Shown here one piece after another: positions 44,979 through 53,256 of a DNA stretch of 64,000 bases (within the stretch, counting starts at the first letter, position 1; each line of letters opens with the position of its first letter). The stretch covers positions 69,715 to 133,714 of the forward strand of contig CALKEU010000005.1 of NCBI GenBank assembly GCA_938084565.1, read 5' to 3'. The notes under the pieces were generated by a model. The model ran no database searches. It was not told the DNA's origin and saw only the letters and a list, made by a program, of their open reading frames with translations. Source of the DNA: Candidatus Kapaibacterium sp. Lineage in GTDB: Bacteria > Bacteroidota > Ignavibacteria > Kapaibacteriales > HRBIN21. A program made the position numbers and the translations under genes.

Positions 44979-46946
44979 ATGGCCGAGATTGTCGTGCGTG
45001 AACGTGAATCGATCTCCATCCACATCCAGGGAGGGCCGAGCACGGAATTTCCTCGCGGGGTGACGGGGCAGTACATTGTTGAGACACTCTTTCCCGACAG
45101 AGCGTCTCAGATTGTGGGCATCGAAGTCAACGGTACCATCTACGATCTATCCCGCCCGATACTGGAGGATGCCGTTGTCCGCTTCCTCACGTTCGACGAT
45201 CCTGAGGGCAAGCAGATCTTCTGGCATTCTTCGGCACATCTGATGGCCGAGGCGCTGGAGGCGCTCTATCCGGGGATCAAGTTTGCCATCGGTCCTCCAA
45301 TCGAGCAGGGATTCTACTACGACGTGGAGCTGCCCGAGGGCGCAACACTGACGGCCGAGGATCTCCCACGCATTGAGGAAAAGATGCGCGAGCTGGCCTG
45401 CCGCGCCGTTCCCTTCGAGCGCATCGAGGTCTCCTGGGAAGAGGCCGTGCGGTACTACCAGGAGCACTGGAACCCGTACAAGCTGGAAATTCTGGAAGAG
45501 CTTCGGGGCCAACCCATCACCTTCTATCGGCAGGGCAATTTCATCGACCTCTGTAAGGGCACACACGTTCCCTCTACGGGTATGCTCCGGTATCCGAAGT
45601 TGTTAAGCATTGCCGGCGCTTACTGGCGTGGGGATAGTCGGAAGCCGATGCTCACCCGTATCTATGGCATCTGCTTTCCCGAGCGCGTGCAGCTAGAGGA
45701 ATTCCTCCGGTTGCGGGAGGAAGCCGAGCGGCGTGATCACCGGAAGCTAGGGCGGGAGCTAGAGCTCTTCCTCCTGACACCAGCCGTTGGACCAGGATTG
45801 CCCATTTGGCTGCCGAATGGGACGGTTCTTCGCCGGACACTCGAGCACTTCCTGCGCCAGGAGCAGCTCAAGCGAGGGTATCACGAGGTCATTACCCCGC
45901 ACATCGGGAATTTGGAGCTCTACAAGACGTCGGGGCACTATCCGTATTACGCCGATTCCCAGTTTCCGCCCATGGCTCTGGAGGAGCATGAGCAGTATTT
46001 GCTCAAGCCCATGAACTGCCCTCACCACCACCAGATCTACGCTTCCAAGCCCCGTAGCTATCGCGAGCTCCCCTTGCGTCTGGCCGAATTCGGGACCGTC
46101 TACCGCTACGAGCAGTCGGGGGAATTGAATGGGCTGATCCGGGTGCGTGGCTTCACTCAGGACGACGCCCATATCTACTGCGCTCCGGAGCAGCTGAAGG
46201 AGGAGATCAAGGCTGTCGTGGAGCTGACCCAGTATGTCTTCCGCATCTTCGGCATGCCGGTCGATATTCGGCTCTCCTTTCGTGACGAGAACGCTGCCAA
46301 GTACGGCGGGGATCGGGCACTCTGGGAGCGGGCACAGCGCGAAATCCAGGAAGTTGCCGATGAGCTCGGCCTGCAGTACACAATCGGCCTGGGGGAGGCG
46401 GCCTTCTATGGCCCGAAGATTGACTTCATCGTCCGCGATGCTCTCGGCCGCCGGTGGCAGCTGGGGACAATTCAGGTCGACTACGTTATGCCAGAGCGCT
46501 TCCGGCTGGAGTATATCGGCCCGGATGGACAGCCTCATCGACCTGTCATCATCCACCGAGCGCCGTTTGGATCTCTGGAGCGCTTCATTGGCATTCTGAT
46601 CGAGCACTACGCCGGCAATTTCCCCTTCTGGTTGGCCCCTGTGCAGGCTATTGTGCTGCCGATTACGGATGCTCAGCACACAGCAGCTGTCGAACTAGCC
46701 GCACGGCTCCAGGCGGTCGGCTACCGAGTGCAGGTGGATCTGCGTCCTGAGCGCCTTCAGCGGAAGATCGCTGAGGCGGAGCACCGGAAGATCCCCTTCC
46801 TGCTCATCCTGGGCCGTAGAGAGGTAGAGAATGCAACGGTAGCTGTACGGCGACATGGATTGGGAGACCAGGGCAGTTACTCTGTAGAGGCCCTCTTACA
46901 GTGGTTTGCGGCGCTGAATGTCCCAGGGGCCGAGCATGCTGGATAG
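44979..46946 (+). CDS. thrS: Threonyl-tRNA synthetase
   Basis: A 655-residue full-length class II synthetase. It has a TGS domain (about 15-75), the editing domain with HSSAHLMAEALEALYP, the catalytic core with the zinc-binding MNCPHHHQIY and ELPLRLAEFGTVYRYEQSG, RVRGFTQDDAHIY, and the C-terminal anticodon-binding domain (AGNFPFWLAPVQAIVLPI onward). AGGAGGG lies 8 bases before ATG 44979. No T-box leader or terminator hairpin is evident in the 54-base gap upstream. The stop overlaps the next gene by 11 bases. Confidence 0.97.
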   Translation: MAEIVVRERESISIHIQGGPSTEFPRGVTGQYIVETLFPDRASQIVGIEVNGTIYDLSRPILEDAVVRFLTFDDPEGKQIFWHSSAHLMAEALEALYPGIKFAIGPPIEQGFYYDVELPEGATLTAEDLPRIEEKMRELACRAVPFERIEVSWEEAVRYYQEHWNPYKLEILEELRGQPITFYRQGNFIDLCKGTHVPSTGMLRYPKLLSIAGAYWRGDSRKPMLTRIYGICFPERVQLEEFLRLREEAERRDHRKLGRELELFLLTPAVGPGLPIWLPNGTVLRRTLEHFLRQEQLKRGYHEVITPHIGNLELYKTSGHYPYYADSQFPPMALEEHEQYLLKPMNCPHHHQIYASKPRSYRELPLRLAEFGTVYRYEQSGELNGLIRVRGFTQDDAHIYCAPEQLKEEIKAVVELTQYVFRIFGMPVDIRLSFRDENAAKYGGDRALWERAQREIQEVADELGLQYTIGLGEAAFYGPKIDFIVRDALGRRWQLGTIQVDYVMPERFRLEYIGPDGQPHRPVIIHRAPFGSLERFIGILIEHYAGNFPFWLAPVQAIVLPITDAQHTAAVELAARLQAVGYRVQVDLRPERLQRKIAEAEHRKIPFLLILGRREVENATVAVRRHGLGDQGSYSVEALLQWFAALNVPGAEHAG

Positions 46947-48309
46947 GCGCCGTAGCTTCGCTGCTGCAGTGGTGGGATGCCTGTTGTGCATCGGCGCTAA
47001 TGCGCAGGCCCAAGAGTGGGGATTTCAGGTGCGCCTGGTGGCCGATAATCTGAATGTGCCATGGTCCATCCTCTGGGGACCCGATGGGTGGCTCTGGTGT
47101 ACCGAACGCCCAGGGCGCATTAGCCGTATACACCCCGAGACAGGTGCACAGAGTGTGCTTCTGGCGGCGGTGCCCGATCTCTATGCTCGGACGGAGGCAG
47201 GGCTTCTGGGCATGGCACTCCATCGGCGCTTTACCGACTCTCCCTTCGTGGCGGTAGCTTACACGGTGTTTTCAGACTTTGTGGAGCTGCGTGTTGTGCG
47301 CTACCGCTACGATGCTGCACGCGATACGCTCCTGGAGCCACGGACGTTGCTTGCTGGTATCCGAGTTGGGAACATCCACGCTGGCTGCCGCCTGCTCCCT
47401 CTGCCCGATGGCACACTGCTGCTGACCGTGGGGGAAGGAGGTATCCCACAGCTGGCACAGGATCTAAACTCTCTGAGCGGTAAGGCCCTCCGTATCCGGT
47501 GGGATGGCACTCCGCCGGCAGACAATCCTTTTCCAGGCAGCCCTCTCTGGGCGTGGGGATTGCGTAATTCCCAAGGGCTCACGCTCGGCAGTGAGGGTCT
47601 CCTCTACGCCTCCGAGCATGGCGCCTCTACCGATGACGAGATCAACCTTCTCGAACCGGGTCGCAACTACGGCTGGCCGCTCGTGGAGGGGGTCTGTGAT
47701 AAGCCTCAGGAGCAGGACTTTTGCCGGGACTCCAATGTTGCAGAGCCTCTCTATACCTGGACTCCGACGGTAGCTCCCTGCGGCTTGGCCTACTACGGCA
47801 GGGCATTGACCCGCCTGCCCCAGTTCCAGCATTCTTTGCTGTTGGCAACCCTGAAGGGCAATACGCTGTACCAGCTCCGCCTCTCTGCCGATGGTAGGCG
47901 GATCGAGAGCGTAAGACCCTATGCCGTAGGTCTCGGACGCCTGCGGGATGTGCTGGTGACGCCTGACGGACGAGTCTTTCTCTGCACCAGTAATCGAGAT
48001 GGTCGTGGAACGCCCCGACCGGGGGACGACCGCATCGTCGAGCTCGTTCCTCTGGGGCAGCACATCGATGGCGGAGAGCTGCCCGAAGGGTGGGGGCGCC
48101 TCTGGATCGAGGATGGCCGCCTGTGGGTACAGCTCGATACCCCGGCTGACGTTGCAATCTTCACGGTCTGCGGAGAGCTTCTGGCTTTCGGCTCTGCTGC
48201 TCTGCCGCTTCAACGATGGTGCACCCCTGTGCTAGCACCGGGGTGGTATGGTGTCCGGGTGGCTCGTGGGCAGAAAAGGCATTACGGCGCCATTATAGTG
48301 CCGCCGTGA
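46936..48309 (+). CDS. Exported glucose/sorbosone dehydrogenase-like (PQQ-type six-bladed propeller) protein with sorting-domain-like tail
   Basis: A 457-residue protein with a signal peptide (MLDRRRSFAAAVVGCLLCIGANAQA). The propeller domain (about 28-385) has VPWSILWGPDGWLWCTERPGR, EAGLLGMALH, NIHAGCRLLPLPDGTLLLTVGEG, WAWGLRNSQGLT, EHGASTDDEINLLEPGRNYGWP and HSLLLATLKGNTLYQL, which are typical of the YliI/Asd family of aldose sugar dehydrogenases. The last 65 residues (VWQLDTPADVAIFTVCGELLAFG-like pattern ending GWYGVRVARGQK) look like a T9SS type A sorting domain, so the enzyme may be surface-exposed. ATG 46936 is used; ATG 46918 is also open. It overlaps thrS. Confidence 0.85.
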   Translation: MLDRRRSFAAAVVGCLLCIGANAQAQEWGFQVRLVADNLNVPWSILWGPDGWLWCTERPGRISRIHPETGAQSVLLAAVPDLYARTEAGLLGMALHRRFTDSPFVAVAYTVFSDFVELRVVRYRYDAARDTLLEPRTLLAGIRVGNIHAGCRLLPLPDGTLLLTVGEGGIPQLAQDLNSLSGKALRIRWDGTPPADNPFPGSPLWAWGLRNSQGLTLGSEGLLYASEHGASTDDEINLLEPGRNYGWPLVEGVCDKPQEQDFCRDSNVAEPLYTWTPTVAPCGLAYYGRALTRLPQFQHSLLLATLKGNTLYQLRLSADGRRIESVRPYAVGLGRLRDVLVTPDGRVFLCTSNRDGRGTPRPGDDRIVELVPLGQHIDGGELPEGWGRLWIEDGRLWVQLDTPADVAIFTVCGELLAFGSAALPLQRWCTPVLAPGWYGVRVARGQKRHYGAIIVPP

Positions 48310-48337
48310 GGAGGTGGCATGGAAGCGGCGATTCCTG

Positions 48338-48345
48338 TAATTTTG
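48338..48345 (+). promoter_or_regulatory. TAnnTTTG -7 promoter box for the tRNA pair (TAATTTTG)
   Basis: TAATTTTG matches the TAnnTTTG consensus and lies 13 bases before the tRNA-Ala 5' end, so transcription would start almost at the mature tRNA. No -33 TTTG was seen. Confidence 0.5.
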
Positions 48346-48357
48346 CATTACCCCCAT

Positions 48358-48430
48358 GGGCCCGTAGCTCAGTTGGGAGAGCGCGTGAATGGCATTCACG
48401 AGGTCAGGGGTTCAAATCCCCTCGGGTCCA
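48358..48430 (+). tRNA. tRNA-Ala (GGC anticodon)
   Basis: GGGCCCG pairs with CGGGTCC (one G-U pair) followed by discriminator A. D-arm TAGCTCAGTTGGGAGAGC, anticodon arm CGTGA-ATGGCAT-TCACG (GGC), T-arm GGGGTTCAAATCCCC. It is 73 bases long, with no encoded CCA. tRNA-Asp follows after 7 bases. Confidence 0.96.
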
Positions 48431-48437
48431 CGAATGT

Positions 48438-48511
48438 GGGGCCGTAGCTCAGCTGGTTAGAGCGCCTGCCTGTCACGCAGGAGGACGCGAGTTCGAGTCT
48501 CGTCGGCCCCG
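48438..48511 (+). tRNA. tRNA-Asp (GTC anticodon)
   Basis: GGGGCCG pairs with CGGCCCC and is followed by discriminator G. D-arm TAGCTCAGCTGGTTAGAGC, anticodon loop CTGTCAC (GTC), T-arm GAGTTCGAGTCTC. It is 74 bases long, with no encoded CCA. It is probably co-transcribed with tRNA-Ala. Confidence 0.97.
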
Positions 48512-48527
48512 CTTCTCATCTCGGGGC

Positions 48528-48811
48528 GGTGTGCAGGGAAGGCTTCTTGAGGAAAGGGGACCAGCACCCTGTGCTGAGCACCGTTTGCCCACCTCCTGAA
48601 CGCAGCAAGCCACGGAAAGGCAGAGGTATCTAGCCGTACGCCGGCAAGTCAGCCGATTGCGAAAGCACCCGCCCGGGGCACATCCCTAGTATCCCTGGTT
48701 AACCTGAGCAGATGGGACTAGCCGGCTGTCTCCCCAGCAGAGACAAGGAGGCCAAAAGCACCTTCGGCGAGAAACGCTGTCCTGCTGCTACGCCAGCCCC
48801 AAGAGCACACC
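48528..48811 (+). ncRNA. Candidate structured non-coding RNA in the gene-free stretch after tRNA-Asp
   Basis: The stretch from 48512 to 48965 has no plausible protein frame. Its first 300 bases hold many perfect stems: GGTGTGC (48528-48534) with GCACACC (48805-48811), closing the whole region; CAGCAC/GTGCTG (48562-48576); ACCTC/GAGGT (48591-48627); a GAAA tetraloop on TGC/GCA (48658-48667); CTAGT-CCC/GGGACTAG with a 2-base bulge (48686-48721); and TGTCTC/GAGACA (48727-48745). I could not match it to RNase P, tmRNA, SRP, 6S or 5S RNA by eye: it has GAGGAAAG but no matching ACAGAA end, no TTCGA arm and no SRP core. The strand is assumed from the tRNA context. The rest (48812-48965) shows nothing clear. 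Confidence 0.4.
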
Positions 48812-48965
48812 ACGGAGCCAACGTTTGCCGATTATCGAAGAGCAGGAGAAAGAGCTGTGAAAAGCCAGCCTAATCCCTTCAGCGATAGCCTCGCAGGGAG
48901 CTGGAGGAGAAGTCCGAAAGCGGCATCGACACTGCAGCACAGGATGCAGCACTGCGCGATGCGCT

Positions 48966-49313
48966 TTACTCGTGTGGTGTTTCACCGGCTCGGTAAAAGC
49001 GGACGTGGACCCGCTCAAGCGTTGCGAGCCCTTCAGGGATGACGGTGTCGATGAGCGAGAGGAAGGCCTCAATGCGTTCGATAGTGTCGACAATTTCAAT
49101 GACGATAGGCAGATCGACCGAAAGCCGTTCCAGCCGCGCAGTGTGGATGCGGCTATGCGCCCCAAAGCCGGCAATGCCGCGCAGGACTGTAGCCCCTGCT
49201 AGACCTTGTTGGCGAGCCTGTCGGAGAATCCACTCCCACAGTGGCATACCTTCGTGGCGATCCTGTTCACCGATGAAGATGCGCAGCAGATGGCCTTCGG
49301 TTGGCAGTACCAT
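48966..49313 (-). CDS. DUF190 family protein
   Basis: A 115-residue small cytoplasmic protein with the DUF190 pattern: GHLLRIFIGEQDRHEGMPLWEWIL, QGLAGATVLRGIAGFGAHSRIH and LPIVIEIVDTIERIEAFL. The fold is ferredoxin-like and related to PII-type proteins. Its function is unknown, but genes of this family often sit beside crcB, as here (6 bases apart), so a regulatory role for the fluoride channel has been suggested by association. Confidence 0.88.
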   Translation of the reverse strand: MVLPTEGHLLRIFIGEQDRHEGMPLWEWILRQARQQGLAGATVLRGIAGFGAHSRIHTARLERLSVDLPIVIEIVDTIERIEAFLSLIDTVIPEGLATLERVHVRFYRAGETPHE

Positions 49314-49319
49314 GGCGCA

Positions 49320-49703
49320 CTAGGCGAGCAATTGAGCACATATTATACCGAGCCACACGCCTACGAGCCCAAGAGCTGTGTGGGCGACAATGTTGAAAGC
49401 AGCAAGCCACCATTCGAGTGCCCGAAGCAGGGCGTAGGTTTCCCCAGCGTATGTCGAGTAGGTCGAAAAGGCTCCCAGGAAGCCGATGACGAGAAAGAGC
49501 CGGCTCGAACTACCAAACCAGCCTTTGAGCTCCATGAGCCCTAAGATGAGTCCGAGCACGAAGCATGCTAGGGTGTTGACCAGGAGTGTAGCAGCCGGAA
49601 AGCGGGGTGGTAGAGCGAAGAGCGCGTAAAAGGCTCCCATGAGCCCATAGCGCGCCAGAGCCCCAAGAGCTCCACCGAGACCGACCAGAAGGAGAGCGCG
49701 CAT
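49320..49703 (-). CDS. crcB: CrcB/Fluc fluoride channel with Tyr in place of the Phe-box residues
   Basis: A 127-residue protein with four transmembrane helices that exports fluoride as a dual-topology dimer. Marks are GGALGALARYGLMG, ATLLVNTLACFVLG (with the conserved Asn) and GFLGAFSTYSTYAGE. In characterised channels this last motif is usually of the TTFSTF type with two phenylalanines lining the pore; here both positions seem to be Tyr (STYSTY). It lies between DUF190 (downstream) and a GWxTD-domain gene, whose stop codon touches the crcB start, so no room exists for a fluoride riboswitch directly ahead. Confidence 0.92.
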   Translation of the reverse strand: MRALLLVGLGGALGALARYGLMGAFYALFALPPRFPAATLLVNTLACFVLGLILGLMELKGWFGSSSRLFLVIGFLGAFSTYSTYAGETYALLRALEWWLAAFNIVAHTALGLVGVWLGIICAQLLA

Positions 49704-50972
49704 CTATGTTCCACGGTAGCGGTACTTCGTCCCTGGCGGAAGGGGAGTCAGCAAGCGGTAATCCTCAAAGCCCGTGTAGTCGACGAAGAGGACTTCACGG
49801 TCGCTGTAAATCCAGCGCTCATAGGAGCGCCCATTGCTCTGGAATTGCTCGCGGCGTAGCGGTGGGCCGAAGATGACGTAGACCATGCCACGATCGGTGA
49901 GCCATCCTTCGGTGTAGCTTCGGAAGAGCCGATTGGCCTGGGCGATGCGGTCATAATACTCTTCGAAGGCTTCATTGCGCAATGTACCTGGGGTTGGGTC
50001 GAGAAGCGCCCAGAAAGCCTCGAAGCGGCGTCGCTTCTCGCTACTTGTTGGAGCTGCCAGGATGCTATCGATCTGCTCTTGGGTTGCCACGTACCGGAGC
50101 TGGCGAATAGCTTGCTCAAGGTCGCTGACGGTTCGCCCCCAGAAGCTCCAGAGAAAGCGAACAGAGCGCTCACTCTGAGCCACGGGGGATCCTGCAGAAA
50201 GGAGGCGGATTCGCAGCAGTTGCGATCCCGTCGGGAGTTCTGCAGGGAGCGTCAGCGGCAGGATAAGGATTTGGCGGCCAGGCTCAACGGTAGGGAGTAT
50301 TTTCCGTGCGAGGGTAGCCAGCAGCGTGTGCTGGGGTGAGAGTAATTCGGCAAGTACCTCGAGGCTATCGTGCCGGTAGTGGGCGTAGAGTTCCGCAATG
50401 GCAAAGAAAGGGGAATCCAGCTGGGCGAGATTGTCGTCAAAGTAGGGGGTAATGAGGGGGCGTTCGGAGGTTTCCTCCACGGCGCTGGCAATGAGGATGC
50501 TGCTCAGCGCAAGCTCCGGGCGTCGATAATCCGGGACGCGGTAGCGGCGTGTCAGCTGGTAGGTGCGGTTTGTCGCCTCCTCTGTAATTGCCACAGTGAT
50601 GGTGTAGACCCCCTCGGGGAGATGTTCGACAGTCTGGAGTCGGTCAAAGGCCGCTGTTGCACCTTGAGCGATGGCGTAGGTTGGAGCCGTCAGAGTGCGG
50701 CGATAAAGGCGCTGTCGGATAGTTGTCCCGGTGCTATCGCGAATGGCGATGCTGGCAACATATGTTGCCGAAAAGCCAGCTGTATCGGTGGGCCGAAAGC
50801 TGAGGGCAGCATATGGGACGATGGTCCATACGTCTAGCCGAGCATTGGAATCGGGTATGTCGGCTGCAAAGCAGAGAACATCCATGATGAAGGGTTGTGA
50901 GTCCTGTGCAGTGGCAGCTCCAGCCAGCACAAGGGATGCCAGTATGCTACAGAGCCGTGCCGTAGAGCTCAT
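49704..50972 (-). CDS. Exported GWxTD-domain protein
   Basis: A 422-residue exported protein (signal peptide near SILASLVLAGAATAQ). The last 100 residues include EGWLTDRGMVYVIFGPPLRRE, the GWxTD signature of a domain common in Bacteroidota, Acidobacteria and others, whose role is unknown. The N-terminal part has beta-strand-rich sequence (TYVASIAIRDSTGTTI, YTITVAITEEATNRTYQL). ATG 50972 is used; ATG 50984 is also open. It overlaps the 3' end of rimO and abuts crcB, so the rimO-GWxTD-crcB-DUF190 genes look like one transcript. Confidence 0.85.
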   Translation of the reverse strand: MSSTARLCSILASLVLAGAATAQDSQPFIMDVLCFAADIPDSNARLDVWTIVPYAALSFRPTDTAGFSATYVASIAIRDSTGTTIRQRLYRRTLTAPTYAIAQGATAAFDRLQTVEHLPEGVYTITVAITEEATNRTYQLTRRYRVPDYRRPELALSSILIASAVEETSERPLITPYFDDNLAQLDSPFFAIAELYAHYRHDSLEVLAELLSPQHTLLATLARKILPTVEPGRQILILPLTLPAELPTGSQLLRIRLLSAGSPVAQSERSVRFLWSFWGRTVSDLEQAIRQLRYVATQEQIDSILAAPTSSEKRRRFEAFWALLDPTPGTLRNEAFEEYYDRIAQANRLFRSYTEGWLTDRGMVYVIFGPPLRREQFQSNGRSYERWIYSDREVLFVDYTGFEDYRLLTPLPPGTKYRYRGT

Positions 50973-52257
50973 AGTCGCTTGCATCCTCGATGAGCACGGA
51001 GACGAAGCTGCCGGGGGTCAACGGACGAGAGGAACGAACGAAAACTTCATTGTCAATCTCCGGAGCATCGGCCTCGGTGCGCCCGCGATATTCTCCCTCT
51101 GCGAGACGTTCGTCGAGCAGAACTTGCTGGCGAGAGCCGATTTTGGCCCGATTGAGCTCAGAGGAGATCCCACGCTGAAGCTCCATAAGGGCGCAGAGCC
51201 GTTCCTGCTTGACCTCCGGGGGAATCGGATCGCCGAGTATCCATGCAGCAGTCCCCTCCTCGTGGGAATACGGGAAAACCCCCAGACGCTCGAAGCGGGC
51301 CTGCCGGACGAACTCATAGAGCTCAGCAAAGCGCTCGTCCGTTTCATTGGGATATCCCACAATGAAGGTTGTGCGGAGCGCGACCGTGGGTACCCGTGCA
51401 CGGATGGTCTCCAGCAGCCGTTCGATTGTGCGCCGTGTTATCCCCCGACGCATGGAGGAGAGGACAGGATCGGAGATGTGTTGGAGTGGAATGTCCAGAT
51501 AGCGGCACACTGACGGGGTATCCGCCATAACCTCGAGTATTTCACCGGGGAAGTGGGCCGGATAGGCGTAAAGGAGGCGGATCCAGGCCAGACCAGGGAT
51601 GCGGCTCAAGGCAGCAAGGAGCTCGGCGATGCGGCGGCGGCCGTAGAGATCCACACCATAGAAGGTGGTGTCTTGGGCAATCAGGATGAGCTCTCGAACC
51701 CCTCGTTCGGCTAGGCGTTGGGCTTCGGCGAGAATGTGTTCTATGGGACGAGACCGGTAGCGACCTCGCATGAGCGGGATAGCACAGAAGGAGCAGGGGT
51801 GGTCGCAGCCCTCGGCAATTTTGAGATAGGCATAGTGCCCAGGCGTGGAGAGTTGGCGCTCCCCGACAAGTTCGTAACACGCATCACCCCGTACGGCGCG
51901 TACGATGGGTTCGTAAGCTTCCGGGCCAAAGAAGTAGTCTACCTCAGGCAGTTCGCGACGCAGTTCGTCAGCATATCGAGCGGCTAGGCATCCAGCAACG
52001 ATGATGCGCCGAACAAGGCCGGCGCGCTTCCGTTCAATGGCTTCCAGAATGGCCGCAATGCTTTCCTGCTTGGCAGCCTCGATGAACCCACAGGTATTCA
52101 AGATGAGGGTTTCAGCGCTCTCGATATCTGTCACTGTGACACCGTGGGCTTGCAGGTAGCCTGCCAGCGTTTCCGAATCCACCGTATTCTTGCTGCAGCC
52201 CAGAGTCACGATAGCAACAGTAGGTGTCTGCGCAGCATGCGGAAGGGCTCGTGACAT
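50947..52257 (-). CDS. rimO: Ribosomal protein S12 methylthiotransferase RimO
   Basis: A 436-residue radical-SAM methylthiotransferase that modifies Asp89 of S12. The N-terminal UPF0004 domain starts VAIVTLGCSKNTVDSE and has NTCGFIEAAKQES and VAGCLAARY; the radical SAM site is CDHPCSFCAIPLMRGRYRSRP. The C-terminal TRAM domain is present but short. CAIPLMRG and the length separate RimO from MiaB. ATG 52257 gives the best fit; ATGs at 52272 and 52287 are open. It overlaps the GWxTD gene. Confidence 0.94.
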   Translation of the reverse strand: MSRALPHAAQTPTVAIVTLGCSKNTVDSETLAGYLQAHGVTVTDIESAETLILNTCGFIEAAKQESIAAILEAIERKRAGLVRRIIVAGCLAARYADELRRELPEVDYFFGPEAYEPIVRAVRGDACYELVGERQLSTPGHYAYLKIAEGCDHPCSFCAIPLMRGRYRSRPIEHILAEAQRLAERGVRELILIAQDTTFYGVDLYGRRRIAELLAALSRIPGLAWIRLLYAYPAHFPGEILEVMADTPSVCRYLDIPLQHISDPVLSSMRRGITRRTIERLLETIRARVPTVALRTTFIVGYPNETDERFAELYEFVRQARFERLGVFPYSHEEGTAAWILGDPIPPEVKQERLCALMELQRGISSELNRAKIGSRQQVLLDERLAEGEYRGRTEADAPEIDNEVFVRSSRPLTPGSFVSVLIEDASDYELYGTAL

Positions 52258-52339
52258 ACCATCGATAGGCATGACGGCTGTGGGCAAAAGACGTGGGCTT
52301 CCGAAAGCCTATTGCAACAGGGAGAGCAAGGGTGCTGCG

Positions 52340-52347
52340 TATTTTTG
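52340..52347 (+). promoter_or_regulatory. TAnnTTTG -7 promoter box (TATTTTTG)
   Basis: TATTTTTG matches the consensus and lies 31 bases before ATG 52378 of the 3-hydroxyacyl-CoA dehydrogenase gene. A TTG at 52312-52314 is 25 bases upstream, a little too far for the usual -33 distance. Confidence 0.5.
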
Positions 52348-52377
52348 TGTCGGCAGTCGAACAGAGTATGGATACTG

Positions 52378-53229
52378 ATGGAGCGTCTTCTCGTCATCGG
52401 TGCGGGCACAATGGGTACGGGCATTGCCCATGTCTTCGCTCAGCATGGCTTTACGGTATTCGTGGTGGATGTTGCCGAGGAAGTGCTCCAACGGGCTCGT
52501 GCGACGATTGAGCGTAATCTCGGTCGGCAGGTGCAGAAGGGTGTCATAACCGAGGAAGAGCGGCAGGCCATCATGGAGCGCTTACACATGGGAACAGACC
52601 TCGAAGCGGCTGCCCGCGAGGCCGAATTTGTCCTTGAGGCCGCACCAGAACATCCAGAGCTGAAGCGCCAGCTCTTTGAGCGGCTCGATCAGCTCTGCGC
52701 ACCCGAGGTGATCTTTGCTACCAATACCTCGTCCCTGTCCATTACCTGGCTTGCAGCAGCAACCAAGCGCCCTGATCGCTTCATCGGTATGCACTTCTTC
52801 AATCCCGTCCCCGTTATGCAACTCTGCGAGATCGTCCGCGGATTGGCAACGAGCGAGGAGACATATCGGTTCACTGAAGATTTGGCCCGTCGGGTCGGCA
52901 AGACGCCCGTCTGTGTGCAGGATTACCCCGGTTTTGTGTCTAATCGCATCCTCATGCCGATGATCAACGAAGCCATCTATTGCCTCATGGAGGGGGTGGC
53001 CTCGGCTGAAGACATCGACACCGTCATGCGTCTGGGGATGAACCATCCGATGGGGCCTTTAGCGCTGGCAGACTTAATCGGGCTGGATGTCTGCCTGGCA
53101 ATTCTCGAGGTCTTGCATCGGGAACTCGGGGAGGATAAGTATCGGCCATGTCCTCTGCTGCGGAAGATGGTAGCAGCGGGCCGCCTTGGGCGGAAGACGG
53201 GGCTCGGTTTTTACGAGTACAAAAGTTAG
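52378..53229 (+). CDS. hbd: 3-hydroxyacyl-CoA dehydrogenase (3-hydroxybutyryl-CoA dehydrogenase / PaaH type)
   Basis: A 283-residue NAD(P)-dependent dehydrogenase. The Rossmann motif is VIGAGTMGTGIAHVFAQHG (about 6-24); ATNTSSLSI, RFIGMHFFNPVPVMQLCEIV (with the active-site His) and GFVSNRILMPMINEAI follow. The length matches the single-domain type. It oxidises 3-hydroxyacyl-CoA in butyrate/poly-hydroxybutyrate metabolism or, as PaaH, in phenylacetate degradation; given paaABCD, paaF and paaG in the window, the second use is possible but not shown. It is preceded by its own promoter box and followed by mreC. Confidence 0.92.
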   Translation: MERLLVIGAGTMGTGIAHVFAQHGFTVFVVDVAEEVLQRARATIERNLGRQVQKGVITEEERQAIMERLHMGTDLEAAAREAEFVLEAAPEHPELKRQLFERLDQLCAPEVIFATNTSSLSITWLAAATKRPDRFIGMHFFNPVPVMQLCEIVRGLATSEETYRFTEDLARRVGKTPVCVQDYPGFVSNRILMPMINEAIYCLMEGVASAEDIDTVMRLGMNHPMGPLALADLIGLDVCLAILEVLHRELGEDKYRPCPLLRKMVAAGRLGRKTGLGFYEYKS

Positions 53230-53256
53230 CACCTGTGGGATGGCGGCATTCGGTCC

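Noticed and set aside
48549-48556. GAGGAAAG as the start of RNase P RNA
   Set aside because: The conserved continuation (TCCGGGC) and the partner ACAGAA element at the 3' end are both absent.
48788-49174. Possible 128-codon gene on the minus strand
   Set aside because: It overlaps DUF190 in another frame and has no ordered family sequence.
49704-49760. Fluoride riboswitch ahead of crcB
   Set aside because: The upstream gene's stop codon touches the crcB start codon, so there is no leader.
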